NCBI RefSeq assembly: GCF_002735305.1 | Contig: NZ_PDYG01000074.1 | Location: forward strand, 62,001 to 126,000 | Length of the DNA: 64,000 nucleotides | Direction: 5' to 3' | Origin: Agathobacter ruminis | GTDB lineage: Bacteria; Bacillota; Clostridia; Lachnospirales; Lachnospiraceae | In this document: piece by piece, positions 56,758 through 64,000 of the stretch | Layout of the letters: every line of letters begins with the position of its first letter | Numbering within the stretch: position 1 is the stretch's first letter | The notes under the pieces: model-generated | Seen by the model: only the letters and a program-made list of their open reading frames with translations | What the model was told of the DNA's origin: nothing | Databases searched by the model: none | Position numbers and translations under genes: made by a program

Positions 56758-57591
56758 ATGAAAGCAAAAAAAGTATTATTGAGTGGAATTGGACTGCTTC
56801 TTGCATGTATGATGACAATTCCGACATTGCATGTGTATGCGGATTCAATCCCGGAACCGGATGACATGTTTGCGGAGGAGCATATCGACGAGTGTGAGCT
56901 CGACGTGCGTGTATATCGCACAAAAGAAGAGACGACAGCATATGTCAGTCCGGAGGATGCAACTGTCGCATTTGTCCTTGAGACGCAGATGGAGATTGGC
57001 GGCGACTGGAGTTATAAGGACGGCAATGGCCATCAATGGCTGCTTGTTCATTACAATCAAAAAACCGGCTGGATCCCAAAAGCAGAGCTGGAGGTCAAAT
57101 ATGATACGATTTCATTTGAAGAAGAACATAAGAACGAATTGGTACAATATTCGGATGATCTTTTTAAGAATGTCGATTTAAGCACCGTTAAAGACTATCG
57201 TTTCTGGAAATATCCGGGATCGGAAGACTGCATGGAAATAACAGACGATGATGGGTTTGAAAACTTTGATATTTTTTCCTTCTTCTATACCGATCAGAAC
57301 GGACTGCGCTGGGGAAAGGTCGATTATTACAGAGGCCGCGTGAACAGCTGGATCTGTCTGGACAATCCGAACGGTGATTATGAGGAAATCAGCAAGGGCA
57401 CTAAGTTTGCCCATGAGGAATATTCTCCGGCGGAGACAACAAATGAAACCGGCAAAAGCGAAAAAGTGAAACCAAATGTTGATGCGACATTTGTATATGC
57501 ACTCGTAGGCGCAATGGTTGGTTTTGTTGTCATTGTGACTGCGGTCATTTTAATCGTATTAAAAAAGAAAAAGTCACGCGAAGAACCTTGA
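56758..57591 (+). CDS. Exported SH3-like protein with C-terminal membrane anchor
   Basis: A 277-residue surface protein. It has a signal peptide (MKAKKVLLSGIGLLLACMMT, cleavage near HVYA-DS), an SH3-like segment (WSYKDGNGHQWLLVHYNQKT, then GWIPKAELEV), a second related segment (NGLRWGKVDYYRGRVNSWIC), and a C-terminal helix (YALVGAMVGFVVIVTAVILI) before basic KKKKSREEP. The bulk therefore faces the cell exterior. SH3-like domains often bind peptidoglycan peptides; partner function with the two upstream membrane proteins is inferred only from the operon. Site GAGGAGG precedes the ATG. Confidence 0.75.
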   Translation: MKAKKVLLSGIGLLLACMMTIPTLHVYADSIPEPDDMFAEEHIDECELDVRVYRTKEETTAYVSPEDATVAFVLETQMEIGGDWSYKDGNGHQWLLVHYNQKTGWIPKAELEVKYDTISFEEEHKNELVQYSDDLFKNVDLSTVKDYRFWKYPGSEDCMEITDDDGFENFDIFSFFYTDQNGLRWGKVDYYRGRVNSWICLDNPNGDYEEISKGTKFAHEEYSPAETTNETGKSEKVKPNVDATFVYALVGAMVGFVVIVTAVILIVLKKKKSREEP

Positions 57592-57666
57592 TTTTCTCTG
57601 TTGATTAAGGTATCGTAGTTTCTAGTGAAAAATGACATGGTCATGAAATAGGAAAGGATACCAGTA

Positions 57667-59802
57667 ATGAGCGAAACAGAGTACTTCAATGTTGCAGACA
57701 TCTTTGGTGAAAATGTATTTAATGATGCAGTGATGCGCGAGCGTCTTCCGAAGGGCACTTACAAAAAACTCCATGAAGTAATGGAGAATGGAGGAGACCT
57801 CGATCTGGCGACTGCAGATGTCATCGCCCATGAGATGAAGGAATGGGCTATTGAGAAGGGAGCTACCCACTATACCCATTGGTTCCAGCCACTGACCGGA
57901 ATGACTGCGGAAAAGCATGATTCCTTTATCTCCGCACCGATGGCAGACGGCAGAATCTTGATGAGTTTTTCCGGAAAGGAATTGATCAAAGGAGAGCCTG
58001 ATGCATCTTCTTTCCCGTCCGGAGGTTTGCGTGCAACATTTGAGGCGCGTGGTTATACAGCCTGGGATTGTACTTCACCGGCATTCGTGAGACAGGACCC
58101 GGAAGGCACCACCGTACTTTGTATTCCGACAGCATTTTGTTCTTATACAGGAGAAGCATTGGATCAGAAGACCCCATTGCTTCGCTCCATGGAGGCTATC
58201 AATGAACAGGCATTGCGCCTGATTCGTCTGTTTGGCAATACGACTTCCAAAAAGGTGACTCCATCGATTGGAATTGAACAGGAATATTTCATTATTGACC
58301 GCGATAAATATTTAAAGAGAAAAGACCTGATTTTTGCCGGCCGTACTTTGTTTGGTGCGATGCCGCCAAAGGGACAGGAGATGGATGATCATTATTTCGG
58401 TACCATCCGTCAAAGAATCGCATCCTATATGAAGGATGTCAATGAAGAGCTTTGGAAGCTCGGTGTGTCAGCAAAAACACAGCACAACGAGGTGGCTCCG
58501 GCACAGCACGAGCTTGCTCCGATTTATGCACAATGTAATGTGGCTGTCGACCACAATCAGTTGATTATGGAGACATTAAAGCGTGTTGCGGGCAGACATA
58601 ATCTGCATTGCCTGTTACATGAAAAGCCGTTTGCAGGGGTGAACGGTTCCGGTAAGCATGACAACTGGTCACTGACCACCGATGACGGAATCAATCTGCT
58701 TGAGCCGGGAGATACCCCACATGAGAACATTCAGTTCCTGATGGTTCTGACCTGTATTCTGAAAGCAGTTGATGAGCATGCTGCATTGCTTCGTGCATCT
58801 GCATCCGATCCGGGTAATGATCACCGCCTTGGGGCAAATGAGGCACCACCTGCCATCATCTCTGCGTTCCTCGGAGAGCAGTTGGAGGATGTAATCAATC
58901 AGCTTGTCAGCACCGGTTCCGCAACACACAGTCTGGCAGGACAGAGATTGCATACCGGCGTATCAACACTTCCTGATTTCATGAAGGATGCAACAGACCG
59001 AAATCGTACATCACCATTTGCGTTTACCGGTAACAAATTCGAATTCCGTTCTGTTGGATCACAGGATTCCGTAGCGCCTGCGAATGTAGTATTGAATACC
59101 ATCATTGCAGAAGCTTTTGCAGATGCCTGTGATGTACTTGAGAAGGCAGATAATTTTGATATTGCGGTCCATGATTTGATCAAAAAATATGCGACTGAGC
59201 ATCAGCGTATTATCTTTAGTGGAGACGGTTATTCTGAGGACTGGGTCAAAGAGGCAGAGCGCCGCGGACTTCCGAATATCAAATCCATGGTAGAAGCAAT
59301 TCCGGCTTATGTGGATGAAAAGAGTGTTGCTGCATTCGAACGCTTCCATGTCATGACCAAGACTGAGCTGGAATCCCGTGTCGAGATTGAATACGAGACT
59401 TATGCAAAGACCATCAATATTGAGGCACTTGCAATGTATGATATTGCCGGAAAGCATATTATCCCGGCTGTAATTCGCTATACAACACGCCTTGCGGAAT
59501 CCATCAATCAGGTGAAATCCGCATGCCCGGATGTCAGCGTAAAAGTGCAGAGCGATTTGCTTGCGGAGACAAGCCGTCTTCTGACAGAAACACAGTCTGC
59601 GTTGCTGCATCTGAAAGAGGTTACGGAAACAGCCAAGAATATGGAGCGCGGCTGTGAGCAGGCCAACTACTATCACAATGAAGTGGTTGTTGCAATGGCT
59701 GCTCTGCGTAAACCTGTTGATGCGCTTGAGATGATTGTGGCAAAAGATTTGTGGCCAATGCCATCTTACGGCGATTTGTTGTTTGAAGTATCTGCAATTT
59801 AA
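57667..59802 (+). CDS. glnN: Type III glutamine synthetase
   Basis: A 711-residue ammonia-assimilating enzyme of the GSIII (GlnN) class. Residues include [67 protein letters not shown] and [13 protein letters not shown]. Length is as expected for the class and nearly twice that of type I. AGGAAAGG precedes the start. It ends at a bidirectional terminator. No glutamine-responsive element was recognised upstream. Confidence 0.96.
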   Translation: MSETEYFNVADIFGENVFNDAVMRERLPKGTYKKLHEVMENGGDLDLATADVIAHEMKEWAIEKGATHYTHWFQPLTGMTAEKHDSFISAPMADGRILMSFSGKELIKGEPDASSFPSGGLRATFEARGYTAWDCTSPAFVRQDPEGTTVLCIPTAFCSYTGEALDQKTPLLRSMEAINEQALRLIRLFGNTTSKKVTPSIGIEQEYFIIDRDKYLKRKDLIFAGRTLFGAMPPKGQEMDDHYFGTIRQRIASYMKDVNEELWKLGVSAKTQHNEVAPAQHELAPIYAQCNVAVDHNQLIMETLKRVAGRHNLHCLLHEKPFAGVNGSGKHDNWSLTTDDGINLLEPGDTPHENIQFLMVLTCILKAVDEHAALLRASASDPGNDHRLGANEAPPAIISAFLGEQLEDVINQLVSTGSATHSLAGQRLHTGVSTLPDFMKDATDRNRTSPFAFTGNKFEFRSVGSQDSVAPANVVLNTIIAEAFADACDVLEKADNFDIAVHDLIKKYATEHQRIIFSGDGYSEDWVKEAERRGLPNIKSMVEAIPAYVDEKSVAAFERFHVMTKTELESRVEIEYETYAKTINIEALAMYDIAGKHIIPAVIRYTTRLAESINQVKSACPDVSVKVQSDLLAETSRLLTETQSALLHLKEVTETAKNMERGCEQANYYHNEVVVAMAALRKPVDALEMIVAKDLWPMPSYGDLLFEVSAI

Positions 59803-59820
59803 AAATTCTAATAAAGAAAC

Positions 59821-59854
59821 AAAAAGAACTGCGCACAAAGGCGCAGTTCTTTTT
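59821..59854. terminator. Bidirectional terminator between glnN and tetR-type gene
   Basis: AAAAAGAACTGCGC (59821-59834) and GCGCAGTTCTTTTT (59841-59854) form a perfect 14-bp stem with A and T flanks, able to end both the rightward glnN and the leftward regulator transcripts. Confidence 0.9.
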
Positions 59855-59873
59855 GTATAAGATTGAGATTAGA

Positions 59874-60476
59874 TTAGAGAGCGTTTTTAAAGGCGACAAA
59901 CAGGCCGTCGCGCATGATTTCGGCCATAATCTGGCGGGCATCACGCATGGAGATGATGGTATCATTCATGAACCACCAATGCACCAGTGCCATCACATTG
60001 GATGAAAACAGATAGGCATAATAGTCACAATATGCACGTTTCTTTTTGTCGTCAGAGACGGTATGCAACATCTGCTCATAGATGGAATGGTGGATGACCA
60101 TGGTCATCTCTTCGTATATATTGCGGTCGATATCTGCGCGCCAAATGGTCTGGTACTGCTCGCGGTGATCGCTGATGAACGTCAGCAGATTTCCGAAGGA
60201 ACTGATATAATGATCGTCGTCGATGGTATCAGCTGTGGCTGTGACAAATTCACAGTCGGCCTGTTCTTTGAATTCATTGAGCATTCGCTCCAGATAATTT
60301 TCCAGTAAATCATATTTGTCCAGATAATATTTGTAAAAAGTAGAACGGTTAATCAATGCTGTCTCGCAGAGCATATCAACCGTGAGCTTCTGCTGCGAAG
60401 TCGTCTTCAGACAGGTCAACAGAGCGTCATCTATCTGGCGCAAAGTTTTAATAACACGCGGGTCGTTTCGGTTCAT
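59874..60476 (-). CDS. TetR-family regulator
   Basis: A 200-residue helical regulator with an N-terminal DNA-binding domain (LTVDMLCETALINRSTFYKY) and a ligand-binding domain of the DhaS-like type (VMALVHWWFMND). The site TTGGAG lies before the ATG on the minus strand. It is divergent from the butyrate-kinase operon, and its upstream region carries two near-identical palindromes around its own promoter. Autorepression and control of the neighbouring operon are likely. The ligand may be an acyl-CoA or related molecule, which is inference. Confidence 0.85.
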   Translation of the reverse strand: MNRNDPRVIKTLRQIDDALLTCLKTTSQQKLTVDMLCETALINRSTFYKYYLDKYDLLENYLERMLNEFKEQADCEFVTATADTIDDDHYISSFGNLLTFISDHREQYQTIWRADIDRNIYEEMTMVIHHSIYEQMLHTVSDDKKKRAYCDYYAYLFSSNVMALVHWWFMNDTIISMRDARQIMAEIMRDGLFVAFKNAL

Positions 60477-60508
60477 ATTTTCTCCAAATCAAACATTCGT
60501 ATTATCCA

Positions 60509-60524
60509 TGTTGGATAAACAACA
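60509..60524. promoter_or_regulatory. TetR operator-like site 1
   Basis: TGTTGGATAAACAACA is an inverted repeat (TGTTG/CAACA), downstream of the regulator's -10 box. It is nearly identical to the site at 60538 (one base differs). Confidence 0.6.
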
Positions 60525-60526
60525 CT

Positions 60527-60554
60527 ATTATACCATATGTTGCATAAACAACAA
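60527..60554 (-). promoter_or_regulatory. Promoter of the TetR-type gene
   Basis: On the minus strand TTGTTG (60554-60549) is followed after 16 bases by a perfect TATAAT (60532-60527). Operator-like sites overlap its upstream part and flank its start. Confidence 0.6.
60538..60553. promoter_or_regulatory. TetR operator-like site 2
   Basis: TGTTGCATAAACAACA, overlapping the regulator's -35 box and spacer. The centre-to-centre distance to site 1 is 29 bases, about three helical turns, suited to cooperative binding on one face. Confidence 0.6.
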
Positions 60555-60668
60555 TATGGTTTTATTTGTATCTAGAAGAATCTGTGAAAAGTTGATAAGA
60601 TATTAGTGTGTAGAAAAGCGATTTTGTGTAAAATCACAACAAAAAACACAGGAAAGGACAGGGGTTTT

Positions 60669-61772
60669 ATGGCATATCGTATTTTGACGATCAATCCGGG
60701 CTCAACTTCAACAAAATTGGGCTGTTTTGAAGGTGAAAAAGAATTATTCACGATGAATGTCTCTCACGATGCTGAGGATTTAAAAAAATTCGCGACAATC
60801 AGCGATCAGCTTCCATATCGTAAAGACATGATTTTAAATGCTTTAAAGGAGGCAAATATCGATCTGTCAACCATCGACGCGTTTGTAGGTCGTGGTGGCG
60901 GACTGATGGCGGTAGAAGGTGGTACTTATACCATCAATGATATTGCACTTGACCATGCAAGGCGCGGAGCAAACGGAATTCAGCATCCGGCACAGCTTGG
61001 TCCGCAGATTGCAAGAGGATTTGCAGACGAATATCAGAAACCGTCATTTATCGTAAATGCGCCGGACACGGATGAATTGTGTCTGGAAGCGCGTATCACA
61101 GGTATCAAGGGCGTCTATAGAAATGTACATTTACATGCATTGAATTTGAAAGAGACTGCCATTCGTCATAGCAACAACAACGGTTGGAATTATGAGGACA
61201 AAAATTATGTTGTATGTCACATCGGCGGCGGTATTTCGGTATCGGCACATCAGAAAGGCAAGATGATTGACGGATTCGACATTGTAGGAGGCGAAGGTCC
61301 TATGGCTCCGACGCGTTGCGGATCCATTCCGGCAGCGGAATTGATTCGTTATTGCTTCGCTCATGATGACATGAAGGAAGTACTTGCTCTGACGACAAAG
61401 ACCGGTGGTTTTGTCAGCCACCTTGGCACCAGCGATGCACTTGATGTTTCCAATCGTGCAAATGCGGGTGATAAGGATGCGAAACTGGTATGGGATGCGA
61501 TGATATATCAATTGATCAAATGCATCTCTGCCATGGCCGGTGTACTGCATGGCAAAGTAGACGGAATTCTGCTTGGCGGCGGTATGGTACACAATAAGGA
61601 ACTTGTTTCCCGTATCACCGCGGCTTGCGAATGGATTGCACCGGTTTCCGCTTATCCGGGAGAGTTCGAGCTTGAGGCGATGGCAGCAGGCGCGATTCGT
61701 GTACTGGAAGGAAAAGAACAAGTAAAAGAATATACCGGGAAACCAGTTTGGACACCGGATCAACTTGATTAA
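60669..61772 (+). CDS. buk: Butyrate kinase
   Basis: A 367-residue acetokinase-family enzyme that converts butyryl phosphate and ADP to butyrate and ATP. Motifs: RILTINPGSTSTKLG, VGRGGGLMAVEGGTYTIND, HIGGGISVSAHQKGKMIDGF, GILLGGGMVHNKEL. Family members also use branched or other short acyl phosphates. The ATG at 60669 follows AGGACAGGGG. First gene of an operon with thiolase-like, DUF35-type, ACP and phosphate acyltransferase genes. Confidence 0.93.
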   Translation: MAYRILTINPGSTSTKLGCFEGEKELFTMNVSHDAEDLKKFATISDQLPYRKDMILNALKEANIDLSTIDAFVGRGGGLMAVEGGTYTINDIALDHARRGANGIQHPAQLGPQIARGFADEYQKPSFIVNAPDTDELCLEARITGIKGVYRNVHLHALNLKETAIRHSNNNGWNYEDKNYVVCHIGGGISVSAHQKGKMIDGFDIVGGEGPMAPTRCGSIPAAELIRYCFAHDDMKEVLALTTKTGGFVSHLGTSDALDVSNRANAGDKDAKLVWDAMIYQLIKCISAMAGVLHGKVDGILLGGGMVHNKELVSRITAACEWIAPVSAYPGEFELEAMAAGAIRVLEGKEQVKEYTGKPVWTPDQLD

Positions 61773-61793
61773 TCACGAAAGGGGATACTTTTT

Positions 61794-63104
61794 ATGAGCA
61801 AAAGTATGTATGGAAGAAGTGTTTCGATTATCGGTGTCGGATGTACACCATTTATGTATACGGTGGATAATCCTGAAACCAACAATTTGACGGAACACGA
61901 ATTACTTGGATATGCAGCATTGTCCGCAATGGAGGATGCAGGCATTCGTGCAACGGATGTAGACTATTATTTCCACGGACAGGCATCTCCGCTTGCCGGC
62001 TCCAACCAGCTGACTCCGAATATTCATTGCGGAAACTGGTTTGGCATGAAAGGAAAAGGTTCTATCCATCATTCCGAAGCATGCTGTACCGGATATCTTG
62101 CACTTGATCTTGCTGCAAACTATGTAGCATCCGGAAAGTATGATTGTGTTATGACCGGCGCCGTGGAATTCGGTGACAGCAATGCTTATCCGAATGACAG
62201 TGTGGAGACTCCAAAGCATCCATATAAGAGAGAAAAGGTTACCATGGAGAAATTCCTTTTCACCACCAAGTGGTTATATGACCGTGTTTATGCACGTGCC
62301 ATGATGGCTCCAATGGAACTGATCTATGATGATGCCGCAGAAGAATATGTACGTACCCGTGGCATTACTGCAGAGCAGATGGATGACACCTTAAACTGGA
62401 TGTGCATCAACAACCGCAGAAATGCCAGCAAGAACCCTCTTGCAATCGTTCATGAGACCTATCAGGAAATTGCAGAGCAAAATGGCTTCGCAACCGATCT
62501 GGATTACTTAAGAAGTCCATACAACCCACGTATGGGTGATTTCCTCCGTGCAGCCTGCTTAGAGCTGAAGTGCGACGGTGCAGCAGCAGTTATCGTTTGT
62601 GCAACCGAGAAGATTCCGGAAATCTGCAAGAACTTAAAGCATAAGCCAATCGAAATTCTTGGTGTAGGAGCTTCTTCTTACAATGCAATTAATCCTCATT
62701 TTGAGATTCGCGCAACCGAGAATGCGGTGAAAGAAGTCTATGATCGCACCGGTGTAACCGGAGATGATCTTGATATCTTCTTTGCAAACGACTTTATTAT
62801 TACTTCTCATTTGATTTCTGCCGAAATCGCCGGATATCTTCCATATGGCGAAGGATGGAAATACATCTGTGAAGGACGTACCGCATATGACGGAGACAAG
62901 CCAATCAATACCAATGGTGGTCGTACTTCCTTTGGTCATGCACATGCCGCTTCAGGTCTTGCAGATGTATATGAGTGCTGCAAGCAGATGCGTGGTGAAT
63001 GTGGCGAGCGTCAGGTGAAGAAACTTCCAAAGACCGCAATGCTCAGAGGATACGGCGGAGCTCAGAACGTAGCCGCAGTTGTGCTTAAGACAATCGAAGA
63101 CTAA
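61794..63104 (+). CDS. Thiolase/SCP2-like condensing enzyme
   Basis: A 436-residue thiolase-superfamily protein. The nucleophile Cys lies in HHSEACCTGYLALDLAANYV, and the catalytic His region is GGRTSFGHAHAASG (canonical GHPxGATG). The second C-terminal Cys of biosynthetic thiolases is absent; the end reads RGYGGAQNVAAVVLK. This fits SCP2-type or archaeal-like thiolases, which pair with a DUF35 Zn-ribbon/OB protein, as the next gene does. It may condense or cleave short acyl units on CoA or on the ACP encoded downstream; the exact reaction is unknown. A site AAAGGGG precedes the ATG. Confidence 0.8.
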   Translation: MSKSMYGRSVSIIGVGCTPFMYTVDNPETNNLTEHELLGYAALSAMEDAGIRATDVDYYFHGQASPLAGSNQLTPNIHCGNWFGMKGKGSIHHSEACCTGYLALDLAANYVASGKYDCVMTGAVEFGDSNAYPNDSVETPKHPYKREKVTMEKFLFTTKWLYDRVYARAMMAPMELIYDDAAEEYVRTRGITAEQMDDTLNWMCINNRRNASKNPLAIVHETYQEIAEQNGFATDLDYLRSPYNPRMGDFLRAACLELKCDGAAAVIVCATEKIPEICKNLKHKPIEILGVGASSYNAINPHFEIRATENAVKEVYDRTGVTGDDLDIFFANDFIITSHLISAEIAGYLPYGEGWKYICEGRTAYDGDKPINTNGGRTSFGHAHAASGLADVYECCKQMRGECGERQVKKLPKTAMLRGYGGAQNVAAVVLKTIED

Positions 63105-63118
63105 CAGGAGGAAAGACA

Positions 63119-63553
63119 ATGGGTGAAGTTAAATTAGAGAAAATTGTTCAGCCTTTCTACGAGGCACTCGAAGAAGGCAAGATCATGGGACGTAAATGTC
63201 CGGAGTGCGGAGCCGTTGAATTTCCACCGGTTTACGCATGCAATACATGTGGATGCTTACATACCGACTGGTATGAGATTTCAGGAAATGCCAAGATGCA
63301 TTCCATCGTAATGCCGGCTGCTCTTTCTTCAAAGCCGGATTATAAGGATATGGGAAAATATGCATATGGTGAAATCGAGCTCGAAGAAGGAGCACGCTTC
63401 AACGGTGTCGTTCGCGGAATGACCAAGAAGATCCGCAAGAAGATCATGGAAGAGGGCTTACTTCCGGTTGAGGTACATGCTGCAATCTATCAGCAGCCGG
63501 GCGTTGATTACAAGACGGTTGTCTTTGATCTCGATGAGAAATATTTACAGTAA
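63119..63553 (+). CDS. DUF35-type Zn-ribbon/OB-fold protein
   Basis: A 144-residue protein with a rubredoxin-like zinc ribbon (RKCPECGAVEFPPVYACNTC) then an OB-fold. In archaea and some bacteria such proteins form a complex with SCP2-type thiolases and bridge CoA intermediates. It is 14 bases after the thiolase-like gene with AGGAGG upstream. A small palindrome AATATGAT/ATCATATT (63564-63581) lies after its stop. Confidence 0.85.
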   Translation: MGEVKLEKIVQPFYEALEEGKIMGRKCPECGAVEFPPVYACNTCGCLHTDWYEISGNAKMHSIVMPAALSSKPDYKDMGKYAYGEIELEEGARFNGVVRGMTKKIRKKIMEEGLLPVEVHAAIYQQPGVDYKTVVFDLDEKYLQ

Positions 63554-63615
63554 TACAGTTCCCAATATGATGAATCATATTTAGATAAAAGATTTAGAAA
63601 AAAGGAGATTTTAAA

Positions 63616-63855
63616 ATGGATCGTAAAGAATTAGAAGAAAAGATTATTGAATTAGTAGCAAACTCTTATGGTGTAGATGCTTCCACACTTAGTGTGGATT
63701 CTGTATTCGGTGAGGATTTAAAGGGCGCTTCCGTACAGATGGTAGGACTTGTTTCCGAAATCGAGAACGAATTGGATGCAATGGTAGCACTTGCTGATGC
63801 AGCTGCATGCAAGACAATCGGAGAACTTGTTGATAAGGTAGAAGAGGAATTATAA
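63616..63855 (+). CDS. Acyl carrier protein-like protein
   Basis: A 79-residue acidic four-helix protein of ACP type. The serine expected to take phosphopantetheine lies in GEDLKGASVQMVGLV, where ACPs normally have DSL; here the residue before Ser is Ala. It differs from fatty-acid AcpP and is embedded between a thiolase/DUF35 pair and a phosphate acyltransferase gene. AAAGGAG precedes the ATG. It could carry the acyl chain handled by these enzymes; modification of the Ser is unproved. Confidence 0.82.
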   Translation: MDRKELEEKIIELVANSYGVDASTLSVDSVFGEDLKGASVQMVGLVSEIENELDAMVALADAAACKTIGELVDKVEEEL

Positions 63856-63879
63856 TTTTTCCTCAAGAAGGAGCAAAAA

Positions 63880-64000
63880 ATGAGTGTATTAGATCAGATT
63901 TATGAAAAAGCAAAAGCTGATCCTCAGAAAGTTGCCTTCCCGGAAGCCGAAAATGAAAAAATGATGCAGGCTGCTTATGAATGCGGACAGGAAGGATATA
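63880..64000 (+). CDS. Phosphate acetyl/butyryltransferase, N-terminal part
   Basis: The gene runs off the window; 40 residues are visible, starting MSVLDQIYEKAKADPQKVAF and PEAENEKMMQAAYECGQEG, typical of the PTA_PTB family N-terminus. AGAAGGAG precedes the ATG. Next to butyrate kinase it likely makes acyl phosphate from acyl-CoA, or possibly from acyl-ACP. Whether it is Pta or Ptb cannot be told from this fragment. Confidence 0.75.
   Translation, partial: MSVLDQIYEKAKADPQKVAFPEAENEKMMQAAYECGQEGY

Overview
The window looks like chromosomal DNA of an anaerobic, low-to-mid-GC Clostridia, most probably a Lachnospiraceae-type gut or rumen bacterium. This rests on gene content and order: the uvrC-hprK-murB-rapZ-whiA block, type III glutamine synthetase, butyrate kinase, a three-gene anaerobic glp-type operon with a DUF1667 protein, a GlpP antiterminator, a maltodextrin ABC system and small DUF4250-type proteins. 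No rRNA, tRNA, CRISPR array, transposase or phage gene was recognised. The genus cannot be fixed from the sequence.

Layout. 1-7.3 kb: a 2,345-residue secreted, wall-anchored SpaA/Cna-like adhesin behind a strong promoter and a leader with an intrinsic terminator. 7.4-12.3 kb: a three-gene phosphorelay, with an amino-acid-permease/histidine-kinase/receiver fusion, a receiver-degenerate GGDEF-EAL protein and a stand-alone HPt protein. 12.3-17.5 kb: MATE exporter, TcdA-like E1 enzyme, YgiQ radical SAM protein and CDF metal transporter. 18.2-21.2 kb: chemoreceptor, glycosyltransferase and a one-helix small protein. 22-27.8 kb: maltodextrin uptake (binding protein, two permeases), MalQ and a LacI regulator, followed by a convergent ABC-F ATPase. 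30.3-33.6 kb: anaerobic glycerol-3-phosphate dehydrogenase-like operon behind a terminator-containing leader. 33.6-41.7 kb: a REC-GGDEF-EAL-GGDEF-PAS protein, a cytidylate-kinase-like protein, then shikimate kinase, HD-GYP-like protein, GlpP, WYL regulator and two small proteins. 41.7-54.7 kb: pyrG and ftsH (divergent), uvrC, hprK, M18 aminopeptidase, murB, rapZ, whiA, a lipid kinase and class II aldolase. 55.4-57.6 kb: an uncharacterised membrane/SH3-like trio. 57.7-64 kb: glnN, a TetR regulator, and an operon of butyrate kinase, thiolase-like protein, DUF35-type protein, acyl carrier protein and the start of a phosphate acyltransferase.

Most unusual features. (1) Three intergenic foldback elements of about 540-575 bp (17528-18064, 29650-30220, 54756-55330). 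Each is one long imperfect hairpin ending in a multi-hairpin tip. The inner core is homologous among copies and inverted in the middle copy. The outer arms differ between copies yet remain nearly perfectly self-complementary. (2) A second long-inverted-repeat family (21289-21650; truncated copy 37008-37310). (3) A terminal operon that joins an acyl carrier protein and a thiolase/DUF35 pair to the butyrate-kinase/phosphate-acyltransferase couple. (4) The permease-kinase phosphorelay that appears to end on a c-di-GMP phosphodiesterase.

Likely interplay. The GlpP protein (39792-40367) is the natural candidate to read through the leader terminator of the glp operon about 9.4 kb upstream. The LacI regulator (26768-27793) has an operator-like palindrome at its own transcription start, and a second palindrome lies upstream of the ABC operon. 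The TetR protein (59874-60476) has two near-identical operator-like sites around its own promoter, in the gap shared with the butyrate-kinase operon. HprK and the sugar operon suggest HPr-based carbon control, although no HPr gene is in view.
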